The translations under genes were made by a program, and so were the position numbers. A stretch of DNA of 38,600 nucleotides. It comes from Acidobacteriota bacterium (GTDB lineage Bacteria; Acidobacteriota; Terriglobia; Bryobacterales; Bryobacteraceae). How positions within the stretch are numbered: the first letter of the stretch is position 1; each line of letters begins with the position of its first letter. The stretch spans positions 1 to 38,600 of the forward strand of contig JANXLY010000023.1 in NCBI GenBank assembly GCA_025354885.1, written 5' to 3'. Under the pieces are notes generated by a model, which was not told the origin of the DNA, ran no database searches, and worked only from the letters and a program-made list of their open reading frames with translations. Positions 7,982-16,364 of this stretch are shown in pieces.

Positions 7982-8421
7982 TGGCGCTCGTAAATCAGCA
8001 AATTGCGAAAGCGGGTGCCATCGGGTTTGGTGCCACGCGAATCGATTGTCATGCGCTTACCATCTTTTGAGATCGTGCGAGTCGCCTTGACGGTGACTTT
8101 CCCCTTGAGTGTGAAGACCTGATCCACTCGTGAGGGGCCGCGTGAAGTGAGGGCAACTGCATCGTAGAGAGTTCCGCCGATAAAGGGGTTCGGCTGGCCA
8201 TCATAGGCAGCAGTGAACTCGGTGTGGAAAGGCTTGCCGTCGGCACCAATCCCATCATGGATAAATTTAACTTTGTCGCCGTCGGGGATCCATTGCCTTT
8301 TTGATTCCTTTGGAGCAGGGCCGGATTGATAGGTGGATGCAGCAGGCACAAAATGCCAGGTGCCTTGTCCAAGATCCTGGACAGCAGCTGCGAGGGTGAA
8401 AAGAGCTAAGAGCGGGAGCAC
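7978..8421 (-). CDS. Small secreted acidobacterial-type protein
   Basis: This 147-residue protein starts at GTG 8421 with a signal peptide (MLPLLALFTLAAAVQ). The mature sequence follows a pattern I recognise from many small acidobacterial secreted proteins: 'GTW.F.PA.S.Y..GPAPK', then 'DG..ADGKP.HTE..A.YDG', then 'R..SKDGK.MT..S.GT..DG' and a final YE. The fold is probably an eight-stranded lipocalin-like barrel. It follows the LolC/E-type permease gene by 15 bases on the same strand, so it may be an exported partner or cargo. No enzymatic residues can be named. Confidence 0.75.
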   Translation of the reverse strand: MLPLLALFTLAAAVQDLGQGTWHFVPAASTYQSGPAPKESKRQWIPDGDKVKFIHDGIGADGKPFHTEFTAAYDGQPNPFIGGTLYDAVALTSRGPSRVDQVFTLKGKVTVKATRTISKDGKRMTIDSRGTKPDGTRFRNLLIYERH

Positions 8422-8436
8422 GAGTAGGAGTTTATC

Positions 8437-9675
8437 TTATTCGTAGCGAAGTGCTTCGGCAGGGGCTATCTTTGTAGCCGACGTGGCAGGGTAGAGAGTT
8501 GCGATCAGTGAAACAACTAGAGCGAATGCCGTAATCCAAAGCGCGTCGAATGGATTGGGCTGGAAGGGAACATAGGAGATTGAGTAGATTTCTTCGGATA
8601 GCTGGATCAGACGGTAGTGGTCCGCGATAAGGCTGATACCGTAGCCAAGCACGAGACCTACGGTTGAACCAACCACGCCGATAAGAAGGCCCTGGTAGAT
8701 GAAGATGCGACGGATCTGCTCTTTGCGTGTGCCCATCGAAAGCAGGATCGCAATGTCGCGCTGCTTCTCCATCACCATCATGATCAGCGTGATGAAGATA
8801 TTGAGTGCGGCGACAAGTTGAATGAGGCCGATGGTGATCAGGCTGACGATACGCTCCATCCGGAGAGCGCCAAGGAGTTGACGATTCTGCTCCATCCAGT
8901 GTGTCGCTGCATATTTGTTGCCAGCAAGGGCTTGTGCCTTTTCTGCAAATGCTGGCGCAGCGTCGATGTCAGTCACTTTGATCTCGATGGCATTGACAAC
9001 ATCGCCGAGCGACATCATGCGTTGCAGTGCGGGCAGGCTCATGAAGGCAAAGTTGGCGTCCACATCATAGAAACCGGTTTCGACCAGACCCGCAATGCGC
9101 ATGCGGTGATAGGAGGGGCGCGGCCCAAAAGGAGTGAGTTCACCAATTGGATTGATGATCTGAATGTAATTTCCGAGCCGGAGGCCAAGCGATTCGGCTA
9201 GCTTCGCGCCAACCAGCAGGTTGGGGACTACAGCGTCTTCTTCACGCAACTTGCTCAAACTGCCCTGCCTGATGAAGGGCACCAGATCTTTTTCGAGTCG
9301 AGGGCTATCCAGATCAAGACCCTTAACGATGGCACCGGAACTGGAACCACCGGCATTGACGAACACTTTCTCGTAAAGTGCCGGCGAAGCCTCCATGGTG
9401 CCAGGAATAGTTGCCAGCTTTTTCGCAAGTTCACGCCAGCCGACAATGCCTTCGCCGGGGACGCGTTCTGTAATTGTGACGTGTGCCGTGGCACCAAGGA
9501 GGTTCTTCTGCAGTGTGGTGCGGAAGCCGTTGTTAATCGCGATCGCTATCACGAGGGCCATCACCCCGGCAGCAACACCCAGAATCGAAATAGCGGTAAT
9601 GATCGAGATTGCCGATTGACGGCGTTTGGCCTTCAGGTAGCGCCGGGCAACGAATAGTTCAAATTGGAAAGCCAC
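8437..9675 (-). CDS. LolC/LolE-type ABC transporter permease
   Basis: This 412-residue protein has the LolC/E layout: an N-terminal membrane helix (about 22-50, after ARRYLKAKRRQSAISII), a large periplasmic MacB-type core (about 50-270), and three C-terminal helices (about 275-300, 325-350, 375-400) of the FtsX domain. LolCDE uses ATP to extract lipoproteins from the inner membrane and pass them to LolA. The RRYL.AKRR N-terminus and a C-terminal ALRYE are usual for this family. The ATPase (LolD) is not adjacent. The ABC ATPase at 11101 is on the other strand and has its own permease. It is cotranscribed with the methyltransferase-like gene three bases upstream. Confidence 0.9.
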   Translation of the reverse strand: MAFQFELFVARRYLKAKRRQSAISIITAISILGVAAGVMALVIAIAINNGFRTTLQKNLLGATAHVTITERVPGEGIVGWRELAKKLATIPGTMEASPALYEKVFVNAGGSSSGAIVKGLDLDSPRLEKDLVPFIRQGSLSKLREEDAVVPNLLVGAKLAESLGLRLGNYIQIINPIGELTPFGPRPSYHRMRIAGLVETGFYDVDANFAFMSLPALQRMMSLGDVVNAIEIKVTDIDAAPAFAEKAQALAGNKYAATHWMEQNRQLLGALRMERIVSLITIGLIQLVAALNIFITLIMMVMEKQRDIAILLSMGTRKEQIRRIFIYQGLLIGVVGSTVGLVLGYGISLIADHYRLIQLSEEIYSISYVPFQPNPFDALWITAFALVVSLIATLYPATSATKIAPAEALRYE

Positions 9676-9678
9676 TGT

Positions 9679-10401
9679 TTATCGGCGGACTAGCACTTCG
9701 CGCATATTATCGCGGCTGAGAAAAAATTTGGTAGATGAAAAATCTTCAAAAAGGCGTTCGATATTGCGGTTGGTGAATGCCTGGCCAGGGGGCATTTCAG
9801 AACGTTGAGCAATCACTAGACTGCCTTCATCGTTGATCTTAAAATTGAATTGCGGGATCGTCTGAGCGCGGTCATCGGCGTAAAAATAGGCAAGCAGGTG
9901 AGCGCCAGGCTCGAGAACGCGATGGAGGTGATCGATCGTCTTGTCGAGCAGCGAGGGCCGCAGGAACTGAAGACAATCCCAAACCAGCGCACCGTCAAAA
10001 GGGCCGCGTTGGTCGGAAAAAGTTTGAATCAGAAAGCTATCGACGCGACCAGGGTCTCGCTGATTTTCGTAATAATCTCCATCGCCAAAACAATCTTCGA
10101 GCGTAGCGAAAAAGTCTTCCGAGTAAAGACGCGGACCCAGTTGCGTCATGAATTGAATATTGGCAGCGTTAGCACCCCCGAGATCCAGGAGACGGACATC
10201 CTTATCTGTATCGAGAGAACGAACGAATTGCTGGAGTGCAGGGCTGGGTCTGGTGTGCGGGGGAGGAAAAACAGTTGGCTTCGGCGGCCTAGCGTCTGGA
10301 AGAGGACGATGGGTTGGTCTCGCAGGGCGCAGACTGGCATCGGGATCACCGGATCCTTTGACGGCACGCATTAATGCCTTGAATGGGTTTGCCATCTCCA
10401 C
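9679..10401 (-). CDS. SAM-dependent methyltransferase-like protein
   Basis: This protein has up to 240 residues. The first ~55 are Pro/Arg-rich and probably disordered. A Rossmann-type methyltransferase core follows, with motif I VRLLDLGGANAANIQFM (about 68-84). Acidic motif-II/III positions follow, and FDGALVWDCLQFLRPSLLD (about 135-153) resembles the post-III 'F.....L..L' region of class I enzymes. Motif I (DLGGAN) deviates from the usual GxGxG, so SAM binding is not certain. The start is uncertain: GTG 10401 and ATG 10395 both lack a well-placed SD, and a third ATG (MRAVKGSG) downstream has AAGG at good spacing. It lies between bactofilin and the LolC/E-type permease in one minus-strand unit. 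Confidence 0.72.
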   Translation of the reverse strand: MEMANPFKALMRAVKGSGDPDASLRPARPTHRPLPDARPPKPTVFPPPHTRPSPALQQFVRSLDTDKDVRLLDLGGANAANIQFMTQLGPRLYSEDFFATLEDCFGDGDYYENQRDPGRVDSFLIQTFSDQRGPFDGALVWDCLQFLRPSLLDKTIDHLHRVLEPGAHLLAYFYADDRAQTIPQFNFKINDEGSLVIAQRSEMPPGQAFTNRNIERLFEDFSSTKFFLSRDNMREVLVRR

Positions 10402-10420
10402 TGGTACTAAAGTAACAGGC

Positions 10421-10439
10421 TTGCACTAAGTTTGTGCAA
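10421..10439. repeat. Short inverted repeat between bactofilin and methyltransferase genes
   Basis: TTGCAC (10421-10426) and GTGCAA (10434-10439) form a perfect six-base inverted repeat with a seven-base loop, directly after the bactofilin stop. There is no T-run, so it is not a classic intrinsic terminator. It could be a small mRNA hairpin or a protein-binding dyad. Confidence 0.4.
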
Positions 10440-10440
10440 C

Positions 10441-10986
10441 TTAGCGCTTGGGTTCGCCTCCAGCAGTAGCAGCGCTCGGCTGCGGCGTGGGGGAAACGGA
10501 AATCGGCTGAGGCTTGGCAACGGGCTTGGGCGCTTCTGTCCTTACGATGTCGATAGAGCCTTTGAACATCGCGCCGTCTTCGATTGAGATCCGGGCAGTC
10601 TTGATATCGCCAACGAGACGGGCGTCCTTGCGGATGTCGATTTTATCGGTGGCTTCTACATTGCCCTGAACAGCGCCGATAACGACGATATCCTTGGCCT
10701 TGATCCCTGCTTTCACCTTACCGTTGGGGCCAATTGTGATCTTGTGTTCGTGCGCTTCAATTGTGCCATCGATTTCGCCGTCGATGATCAGATCCTCCCG
10801 GGAAAAAATCTGCCCGGTAATGGAAACTCCTTTTCCGATGGTGGCGGCACGAGATGGCGTTTGTTGTTCAGCGTCGAAGCGCGAAGCCGTTGTTTGCATA
10901 GGTACTCCTTCGTTGCCGCCAAGCGTTGGGGGCAGTGAGCCAGATGGACGGGGTGTTGGTTCTTCTTCTTTACGGCGATTCCACAT
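10441..10986 (-). CDS. Bactofilin, polymer-forming cytoskeletal protein
   Basis: This 181-residue protein has a central bactofilin beta-helix (about 45-150) flanked by disordered Pro-rich tails. The repeating pattern is clear: 'TIGKGVSITGQI', 'DLIIDGEIDGTI', 'KITIGPNGKVKAGI', 'DIVVIGAVQGNV', 'KIDIRKDARLVGDI' and 'RISIEDGAMFKGSI', each one turn of the right-handed beta-helix. Bactofilins polymerise without nucleotide and scaffold cell-wall enzymes or membrane proteins. A good SD (AGGAG) lies about ten bases before ATG 10986. It heads the minus-strand unit that includes the methyltransferase-like and LolC/E-type genes, and is divergent from the ABC genes at 11101. Confidence 0.95.
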   Translation of the reverse strand: MWNRRKEEEPTPRPSGSLPPTLGGNEGVPMQTTASRFDAEQQTPSRAATIGKGVSITGQIFSREDLIIDGEIDGTIEAHEHKITIGPNGKVKAGIKAKDIVVIGAVQGNVEATDKIDIRKDARLVGDIKTARISIEDGAMFKGSIDIVRTEAPKPVAKPQPISVSPTPQPSAATAGGEPKR

Positions 10987-11100
10987 GCGGATGGGACTCC
11001 TGTGAGAGTATTACGTTTCAGTAAAAAGGCTAGCGAATGCAGATAGCGGAACGCAAATGAAAATGGAACATAGTGTGAAAATGAGGCGTAGGAGACTTTT

Positions 11101-11835
11101 GTGAGCGGAATCATTGAGTGCCGGGGCATGGGTGTGCAATACGGAGAATTCGAGGCGTTGCGAGAATTTGACTTGCAATTGGAAGCGGGCCGGGCAGGAG
11201 TACTAGTAGGACCAAACGGAGCAGGGAAATCCAGTTGTTTGAAGGTTCTGGCGGGTCTTGAGAGTGAAAGTAAGGGAACAGTGTCAGTTTTGGGGCATCG
11301 CCCAAAGAGTGCTCCTCGATCCTGGCGTGCGCAATTGGGAGTGATGCCGGAACACCTTGGCTTATTTGATGCCTTGAGCATTGAAGAACACTTGAAACTC
11401 AGCGGGAAATTGTACGGATTGAGCGCTGAGGAATCGACCAGGCGGACCGAAGAATTGCTTGAGTTGCTTGGCTTAAGCGAAGGTCGAACACGTTTTGCCG
11501 CCGCTTGCAGCTATGGAATGCGCAAGAAAACTGCGCTTGCACTGGCAGTAATGCACGCCCCGAAATTGCTGATTCTCGATGAACCGTTCGAGGGGTTAGA
11601 CCCAGCCAGTTGCGAAACGGCTCTCGAGTTTCTACTGCTCTTGAAGAGGCGCGGTGTCGCGATGATAGTCAGCTCCCACATGTTGATGCATGTCGAGCGA
11701 CTGGCTGATGAGGTATTGCTCCTGAGCGCGGGGCAGGTAGTCTGGCGAAGCATTGCGATGGCCGAAGGCGAACTTCGTTCGCACTACCTCGATGTGGTGA
11801 AAGCGAAAGTTCTACCCGGCCTGGAGTGGTTCTAG
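11101..11835 (+). CDS. ABC transporter ATP-binding protein
   Basis: This 244-residue ABC ATPase has Walker A at VGPNGAGKSS (about 36-45), Walker B at LLILDEPFEGLDP (about 156-168) and the switch His in VSSHML. The signature segment reads CSYGMRKK instead of LSGGQ. That is the degenerate form common in ABC-2 type exporters (usually 'YSKGMRQR'). It starts at GTG 11101 with AGGAG about six bases upstream. The stop is immediately followed by the GTG of the permease-like gene with no gap, so the two form an exporter. The substrate is unknown; the ABC-2 class includes lipid, polysaccharide and drug exporters. Confidence 0.9.
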   Translation: MSGIIECRGMGVQYGEFEALREFDLQLEAGRAGVLVGPNGAGKSSCLKVLAGLESESKGTVSVLGHRPKSAPRSWRAQLGVMPEHLGLFDALSIEEHLKLSGKLYGLSAEESTRRTEELLELLGLSEGRTRFAAACSYGMRKKTALALAVMHAPKLLILDEPFEGLDPASCETALEFLLLLKRRGVAMIVSSHMLMHVERLADEVLLLSAGQVVWRSIAMAEGELRSHYLDVVKAKVLPGLEWF

Positions 11836-12684
11836 GTGTTGGTGCTTTTGCGGGCGATTGCCTTAAGTGCATGGCGGGAGATTCGCACGCTGAATTCGAT
11901 TCAGGGTAATAATTTTTTCTGGTTTGCACTCCTTTTGAGCATGCAGCCTGAAAGCATGGGCTTGATCTGGAGCCTGATTGGCAGCCTGCTTCTGCTGCCT
12001 GCACTCGCCGCACCGCTGGCTCGAATCCCCGAGATCCGCCTTTCTTTCTGGCCCTTGGGAGAGACAGAAAGAAAGTTCCTGCGTTGGCTCTCAAAGCCCG
12101 AAGCGCAAACGAGCCCGTGGCTGTGGCGACTGCTTCCCCTGCTCGAATTTCGCCAAATCATGAGAACCCTCGACTTTTGGCTGGCCACACTGTTTGCAGT
12201 GATGGGGACGGCTTACCGGTTACTTTATCCAAACCCTGAACCGGCAGCTTTTCCAATTCTGGCGATGCTTGTTGTATTGGCACTCAGCACTCTGGCGCAA
12301 AATTTGTTAGGACTCGACGGCCTGAGCGGCAGGATGCGTTGGAAGATGGCACCGTCGCGAGGCTACCGCATCTTGTGGCGTAAAGGCTGGGTCTTGATCG
12401 CAATCACTGTTGTATTGACGGCGGGATTGAGCCCCTTGGCGGCACTGTCGGGGATGCTCGCAGCACTTGCGATCGGACATCACTCCAGCGCTTTGTCACC
12501 TCTGGATTGCGGAGCGTGGCGATTTTCGATGGGCCAGTTTTTTCCGCTCGGATTCATGCAGGTCATCGGTATGTTCTCATGTGGAATCGCAACCGCACGC
12601 GGAGACTGGGTATTTCTTGGACTTTCAGTGACTGCCTACCTGGTCAGTATTTTCGTTTATGGTTGGGTGCTGGAAAACGCCTAG
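11836..12684 (+). CDS. Polytopic membrane protein, probable ABC-2 permease partner
   Basis: This 282-residue integral membrane protein has about six hydrophobic segments (near residues 38-58, 112-130, 140-160, 185-215, 230-250, 258-278). It starts at GTG directly abutting the ATPase stop codon, so coupled translation is very likely. The family was not recognised, and the permease role rests on position and topology. Between helices 1-2 and 3 lies a soluble stretch (about 65-110) that is Arg/Glu/Trp-rich, probably the cytoplasmic coupling region. The gene ends 64-70 bases before the response regulator, so the two-component system may be cotranscribed with the exporter. Confidence 0.75.
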   Translation: MLVLLRAIALSAWREIRTLNSIQGNNFFWFALLLSMQPESMGLIWSLIGSLLLLPALAAPLARIPEIRLSFWPLGETERKFLRWLSKPEAQTSPWLWRLLPLLEFRQIMRTLDFWLATLFAVMGTAYRLLYPNPEPAAFPILAMLVVLALSTLAQNLLGLDGLSGRMRWKMAPSRGYRILWRKGWVLIAITVVLTAGLSPLAALSGMLAALAIGHHSSALSPLDCGAWRFSMGQFFPLGFMQVIGMFSCGIATARGDWVFLGLSVTAYLVSIFVYGWVLENA

Positions 12685-12754
12685 CAAAGCGAAGCATTAG
12701 AAAAGCTTTAAGCATAGGCTAAATCTTTGGTGTAAGGTAGGAGCGAGTTTGACA

Positions 12755-13456
12755 ATGCGAATCCTTGTGGTTGAAGACGAGAAGAGAATTGCTGACTTTC
12801 TGGGCCGCGGCCTGGAAAGCGCCGGTTATGACGTAGATATTGCACCGGGCGGGCAGACTGCCATCGACCTGGTGCATGCCACAGATTACGACCTGATTAC
12901 GCTGGACATGATGCTGCCAGACATGGACGGAATCCGTGTTCTGGAGAAAATCCGGAATCGCAAGACGAATCCGCCCGTGCTGATTTTGAGTGCTCGCGGT
13001 GCAGTGGAAGATCGTGTGAAGGGCCTTGAACTTGGGGCTGACGACTATCTCACCAAGCCATTTGCATTCGTTGAGTTGCTTGCTCGCGTTCGAGTACTAC
13101 TTCGACGCGGACAGCCGACTCCAGAAAAGCTTCTTGTTGGTGAACTGACTCTCGACTGCATTCGCCGCAAGGTGACGCGCTCGGGCGACACGATTGAACT
13201 CGCGCCCAAAGAATTTTCAATCCTTGAGTATTTGATGCGAAACAAAGGCCGGCCGCTCAGCCGCACCATGATCGTTGAACATGTCTGGGACATGGACTAC
13301 GACGGCCTGACCAACATCGTTGATGTCTACATTCGCCACTTGCGCAGCAAGATCGACGACCGTTATCCCACCAAATTGATTCATACGGTTAGGGGTGTGG
13401 GGTACATGCTTGAACTGCCAGAGGGTCGCGTTGAGAAGGCATCTCCAGCTTCCTAG
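12755..13456 (+). CDS. OmpR-family response regulator
   Basis: This 233-residue protein has a receiver domain (1-115) with acidic pair ED (8-9), phospho-acceptor Asp51 in LDMMLPDMDG and Lys101 in TKPF. A winged-helix DNA-binding domain follows (about 130-225), with the typical ELAPKEFSILEYLMRN, VWD and VDVYIRHLRSKID segments and a final HTVRGVGYML. It probably activates genes under control of the kinase that follows 36 bases downstream. A TTG at 12749 is an alternative start. AGGAG at 12739-12743 lies five bases from the TTG and eleven from the ATG. I prefer the ATG because MRILVVEDE is the canonical N-terminus. Confidence 0.95.
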   Translation: MRILVVEDEKRIADFLGRGLESAGYDVDIAPGGQTAIDLVHATDYDLITLDMMLPDMDGIRVLEKIRNRKTNPPVLILSARGAVEDRVKGLELGADDYLTKPFAFVELLARVRVLLRRGQPTPEKLLVGELTLDCIRRKVTRSGDTIELAPKEFSILEYLMRNKGRPLSRTMIVEHVWDMDYDGLTNIVDVYIRHLRSKIDDRYPTKLIHTVRGVGYMLELPEGRVEKASPAS

Positions 13457-13492
13457 CCCGATCTGATTCGCGTGCTGCTGTAAATTAGTGAG

Positions 13493-14983
13493 ATGCAGCG
13501 CAGCTTCATTTTCAAAGGCCTCCGGTTCCGGCTTGCCCTAAGCTATGCGCTGTTCATTGCAGTGCTTCTGACTGGATTTGGTTTCGTTTTGCGCGGAGTT
13601 TTGCGCGGAGTAATTGCTACAACGGTCCAGGGTTTGCTCGATGAAGAATGGGCTGCATGCAAAGGCTTTCTGCGGATCAATCCCAAAGGCCAGTTGCAAT
13701 GGAACTATGACCCGGGCGACAAAGAAGAAACGGCAATCGTAGAACGCCTTCGACTGATCTACATGATCGCCGACGAAAAAGGCGAAGTGCTCGAAAGCTC
13801 CGAGATGTACCGGGAAATCGGCTTTCAGAGTCCGGCTGTCATCACAAAAGTGCTTGCCGACGGAAAGCCAAGCTATACTTACCATCCAAATCTGCGTGGG
13901 CAGGTCTTTATGGTGCGGCAGGGGACTTTGAGCGAAAGAGGCCGTCGCTACTTCGTGGCGCTGGGCAGAAATTTCACTCCGAGCGAACATGTCATTGAAG
14001 AATTCAGCGTCGATTATTTTACAGCGCTTCCCTTCATCATCCTTGTCGCAGCGGCCATTGGTTGGCTGCTGGCCCGCCGCGCTATGCAACCTGTAACCGA
14101 AGTAGCCGCACAGGTCGCAAAAGTATCGGGAAGCAACCTGTCGCTGCGCGTACCACTGCGTGGATCTCGTGATGAGTTGGACCACATGATCGCAACTTTC
14201 AACGGGATGGTCGAAAGGCTTGAGAAGAGCTTTTTGCAAATGCGACAGTTCTCAACCGACGTCTCGCACGAATTGCGGACGCCGATTACGGTCGTGCGCG
14301 GCCAGCTCGAAGTTGCGCTGATGACGGCCAAAAGTGAAGAAGATCTTCGAGTGGCAATTGAGGCGGCACTGGTTGATATTGATCGCTTGTCCCAGATTGT
14401 CCGGGCACTGCTGAATCTGGCGAAGGCAGAGGGCGGACAACTCCCGCTTCAGATGCAGGAGCTGGATCTTGCGTCTCTGGTGGACGAAGTGATGAGCGAA
14501 TTGGAGATTCCGGCGCTCGACCGGCAAGTCACGCTCAAGAGAGTTCTGGCGCGGACGGCGCTCATTTCGGGAGATCGAATTCAGATTGAAAGATTACTCT
14601 ACAACCTGATTGATAACGGTATCAAGTACACCCGTGAGGACGGCTTTGTCGAAGTGCGGGTAAGCACCGATGAAACTGCCCGGGAAATCGTGCTTGAGAT
14701 TCGCGACAATGGGGAAGGGATAGCGCCAGAACATCTGTTGCACCTTTTCGACCGCTTTTATCGCGTACCTGTGAGAGAGAGTGGAAGAGAGAAGGGGTTG
14801 GGATTGGGCCTCAGTTTTGTCGCGTGGATCGTAAAAGCACATAGTGGAGAGATACAAGTAAGCAGCGAAGTTGGAGCAGGAACCACATTCCGTGTGACAT
14901 TCCCATCCAAGGCCTCTGAAACAAACAACTTGGTTGAATATGGAAATCAAAGAGAGACAACGGGAAGGTATTCGAATTCTTGA
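13493..14983 (+). CDS. Membrane sensor histidine kinase
   Basis: This 496-residue kinase has a membrane helix at about 14-34, a periplasmic sensor of about 140 residues, and a second helix at about 178-196. HAMP follows (about 197-248), then HisKA with phospho-His259 in FSTDVSHELRTPITVVRG, then HATPase with N-box LLYNLIDNGIKYT, G1 DNGEGIAP and G2 GLGLGLSFV. The architecture resembles CusS/heavy-metal-type OmpR kinases. The ligand is unknown. It pairs with the regulator just upstream. Its last 44 bases overlap the STAS gene, which suggests translational coupling between a phosphorelay and an anti-anti-sigma-type switch. Confidence 0.95.
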   Translation: MQRSFIFKGLRFRLALSYALFIAVLLTGFGFVLRGVLRGVIATTVQGLLDEEWAACKGFLRINPKGQLQWNYDPGDKEETAIVERLRLIYMIADEKGEVLESSEMYREIGFQSPAVITKVLADGKPSYTYHPNLRGQVFMVRQGTLSERGRRYFVALGRNFTPSEHVIEEFSVDYFTALPFIILVAAAIGWLLARRAMQPVTEVAAQVAKVSGSNLSLRVPLRGSRDELDHMIATFNGMVERLEKSFLQMRQFSTDVSHELRTPITVVRGQLEVALMTAKSEEDLRVAIEAALVDIDRLSQIVRALLNLAKAEGGQLPLQMQELDLASLVDEVMSELEIPALDRQVTLKRVLARTALISGDRIQIERLLYNLIDNGIKYTREDGFVEVRVSTDETAREIVLEIRDNGEGIAPEHLLHLFDRFYRVPVRESGREKGLGLGLSFVAWIVKAHSGEIQVSSEVGAGTTFRVTFPSKASETNNLVEYGNQRETTGRYSNS

Positions 14984-15347
14984 TCTGAAAGGGGCCCTGG
15001 TGGCAGGAGAGCCGTGTCAGATGTTGCGCACCCACGCAACGGCTGACATGGAATCCAAACCGCGAGTGGTTCTGAACTTGTCAGGAGTGGACTACATTGA
15101 TTCAAGCGGATTGGGAATGCTGGTGAACTGCTTTTCCACTCTCGAGCGCAACGGGGGTGGCATGCGCATTTTGAGCCCATCCGAGCGGGATATGGAATTG
15201 ATGGTCCTGACAAAACTGGCAACCGTTTTTGAGGTCTTCAATGAAGAGCAGGAAGCCGTGAACAGTTTTTTCCCAGATCGCGAGATCAAGAAATTCGACA
15301 TCCTAAGCTTTGTGCAAGCGCAGCGGAAGGCGAAGGAAAACAAGTAG
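14940..15347 (+). CDS. STAS-domain anti-sigma factor antagonist
   Basis: This 135-residue protein is built around one STAS domain (about 3-105). The diagnostic VVLNLSGVDYIDSSGLGML (43-61) contains the Ser55/Ser56 pair, one of which is phosphorylated by a partner serine kinase in SpoIIAA/RsbV-type switches. No RsbW-type kinase lies in the window, so its partner must be elsewhere or may be unusual. The tail (about 105-135) is charged. ATG 14940 is chosen because the sequence begins MEIKERQREG in normal STAS register. A TTG six bases upstream is possible. It overlaps the end of the kinase gene by 44 bases and lies three bases before the redoxin gene. Confidence 0.92.
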   Translation: MEIKERQREGIRILDLKGALVAGEPCQMLRTHATADMESKPRVVLNLSGVDYIDSSGLGMLVNCFSTLERNGGGMRILSPSERDMELMVLTKLATVFEVFNEEQEAVNSFFPDREIKKFDILSFVQAQRKAKENK

Positions 15348-15350
15348 GAC

Positions 15351-15788
15351 ATGATCGAGGCGGGTAGTTTGGCGCCGGAATTTTCGCTCGCGCAAATAGA
15401 CGGAAGCGTTGAGTCACTTGCGGAATTGCGAGCAGCGGGCAATGTTTTATTGGCTTTTTATAAAGTCAGTTGCCCAACCTGCAAACTGACTCTGCCCTAT
15501 CTTCACCGGGTCAAAATTCAAACTTTTGGAATTTCGCAAGACAATGCTGAAGCTACAGCGAAGTTTGCCCTGAACTATGGGGTTGCCATTCCATCGGTAC
15601 TCGATCTTGAGGAAACTGGACATGCGGTGAGCAATGCTTATGGAATTCACCACGTGCCAACCCTGTTCGTTGTGAGCGAGACAGGCAAGGTTCTCGAACG
15701 CATCGGTGGCTTCGACAAAGATGCACTTGAGCGGCTGGGTATCGAATTTGGCAGCGAAGAAAATGTACCTGAATTCAAGCCCGGCTGA
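15351..15788 (+). CDS. Cytoplasmic thioredoxin-fold redoxin
   Basis: This 145-residue AhpC/TSA-Redoxin or TlpA-like protein has the active-site motif Cys41-Pro-Thr-Cys44 at the start of the first helix (FYKVSCPTCKLTLPYL). The cis-Pro loop is near HHVPTLFVV (about 101-109). There is no signal peptide, so it probably acts in the cytoplasm as a thiol-disulfide reductant or peroxidase-like enzyme. Which of the two cannot be told; peroxiredoxins usually carry a T..C motif, which fits less well than the CxxC seen here. It lies three bases after the STAS gene and 75 bases before nuoI. Confidence 0.88.
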   Translation: MIEAGSLAPEFSLAQIDGSVESLAELRAAGNVLLAFYKVSCPTCKLTLPYLHRVKIQTFGISQDNAEATAKFALNYGVAIPSVLDLEETGHAVSNAYGIHHVPTLFVVSETGKVLERIGGFDKDALERLGIEFGSEENVPEFKPG

Positions 15789-15863
15789 GCCAGCAGGAAT
15801 GACGCGCCCGGGCGGCGCAATTGGAATCTGAGAAACTGGTTGAGCAGGAAGTAAAACGCGAAA

Positions 15864-16364
15864 ATGGCATTGATTAACGAAATTCTGAACAACGCGGCAG
15901 CTGTGGCCAAAGGCATGGGCGTCACCTTCAAGGAGATGCTTCAGCCAACCGTGACGGAAGTGTATCCGGAAGGTCCAGCTGTATTTGAAGAACGCTTTCG
16001 CGGCGTGCACGTTTTACAGCGCGACGAAAATGAGCTTGAAAAATGTGTGGCATGTTTTCTTTGTGCGGCGGCATGCCCCTCCAACTGCATTTACATCGAA
16101 GCAGCAGAAAATACGGAAGAAGGCAGAATCAGCGGCGGGGAACGTTACGCAAGCGTTTACAACATCGATTATTCGCGCTGCATTTTCTGCGGCTATTGTG
16201 TCGAGGCCTGCCCGACGGACGCCATCACACACGGCCACGACTTCGAGATTGCCAGCTACAACACTTCGACTCTCGTATATCGCAAAGAGCAGATGCTGAC
16301 GCCTCTTCCAGCCGACTTCAAGCCTCTTGTGGTTGAAGAACAAAGCTCCGGTGGCGGACACTAG
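15864..16364 (+). CDS. nuoI: NADH-quinone oxidoreductase subunit I (NuoI)
   Basis: This 166-residue ferredoxin-type subunit of complex I has two [4Fe-4S] motifs: Cys61, 64, 67 and 71 (CVACFLCAAAC) and Cys106, 109, 112 and 116 (CIFCGYCVEAC), each followed by P. These are the N6a/N6b clusters that carry electrons towards the quinone site. The N-terminal ~45 residues (amphipathic, with YPEGPAV.EERFRG) match NuoI. AGGAAG lies upstream at a usable distance. No other nuo gene is in the window, so it is an isolated copy. Neighbours are a redoxin and a debranching enzyme. It could complement a nuo operon elsewhere that lacks nuoI, or serve another ferredoxin-dependent complex. Confidence 0.93.
   Translation: MALINEILNNAAAVAKGMGVTFKEMLQPTVTEVYPEGPAVFEERFRGVHVLQRDENELEKCVACFLCAAACPSNCIYIEAAENTEEGRISGGERYASVYNIDYSRCIFCGYCVEACPTDAITHGHDFEIASYNTSTLVYRKEQMLTPLPADFKPLVVEEQSSGGGH

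Noticed and set aside
12685-12748. dif-like site near the GC-skew switch
   Set aside because: The AT-rich stretch shows no credible match to the 11-6-11 XerC/XerD layout, and other short gaps in the zone show none either.
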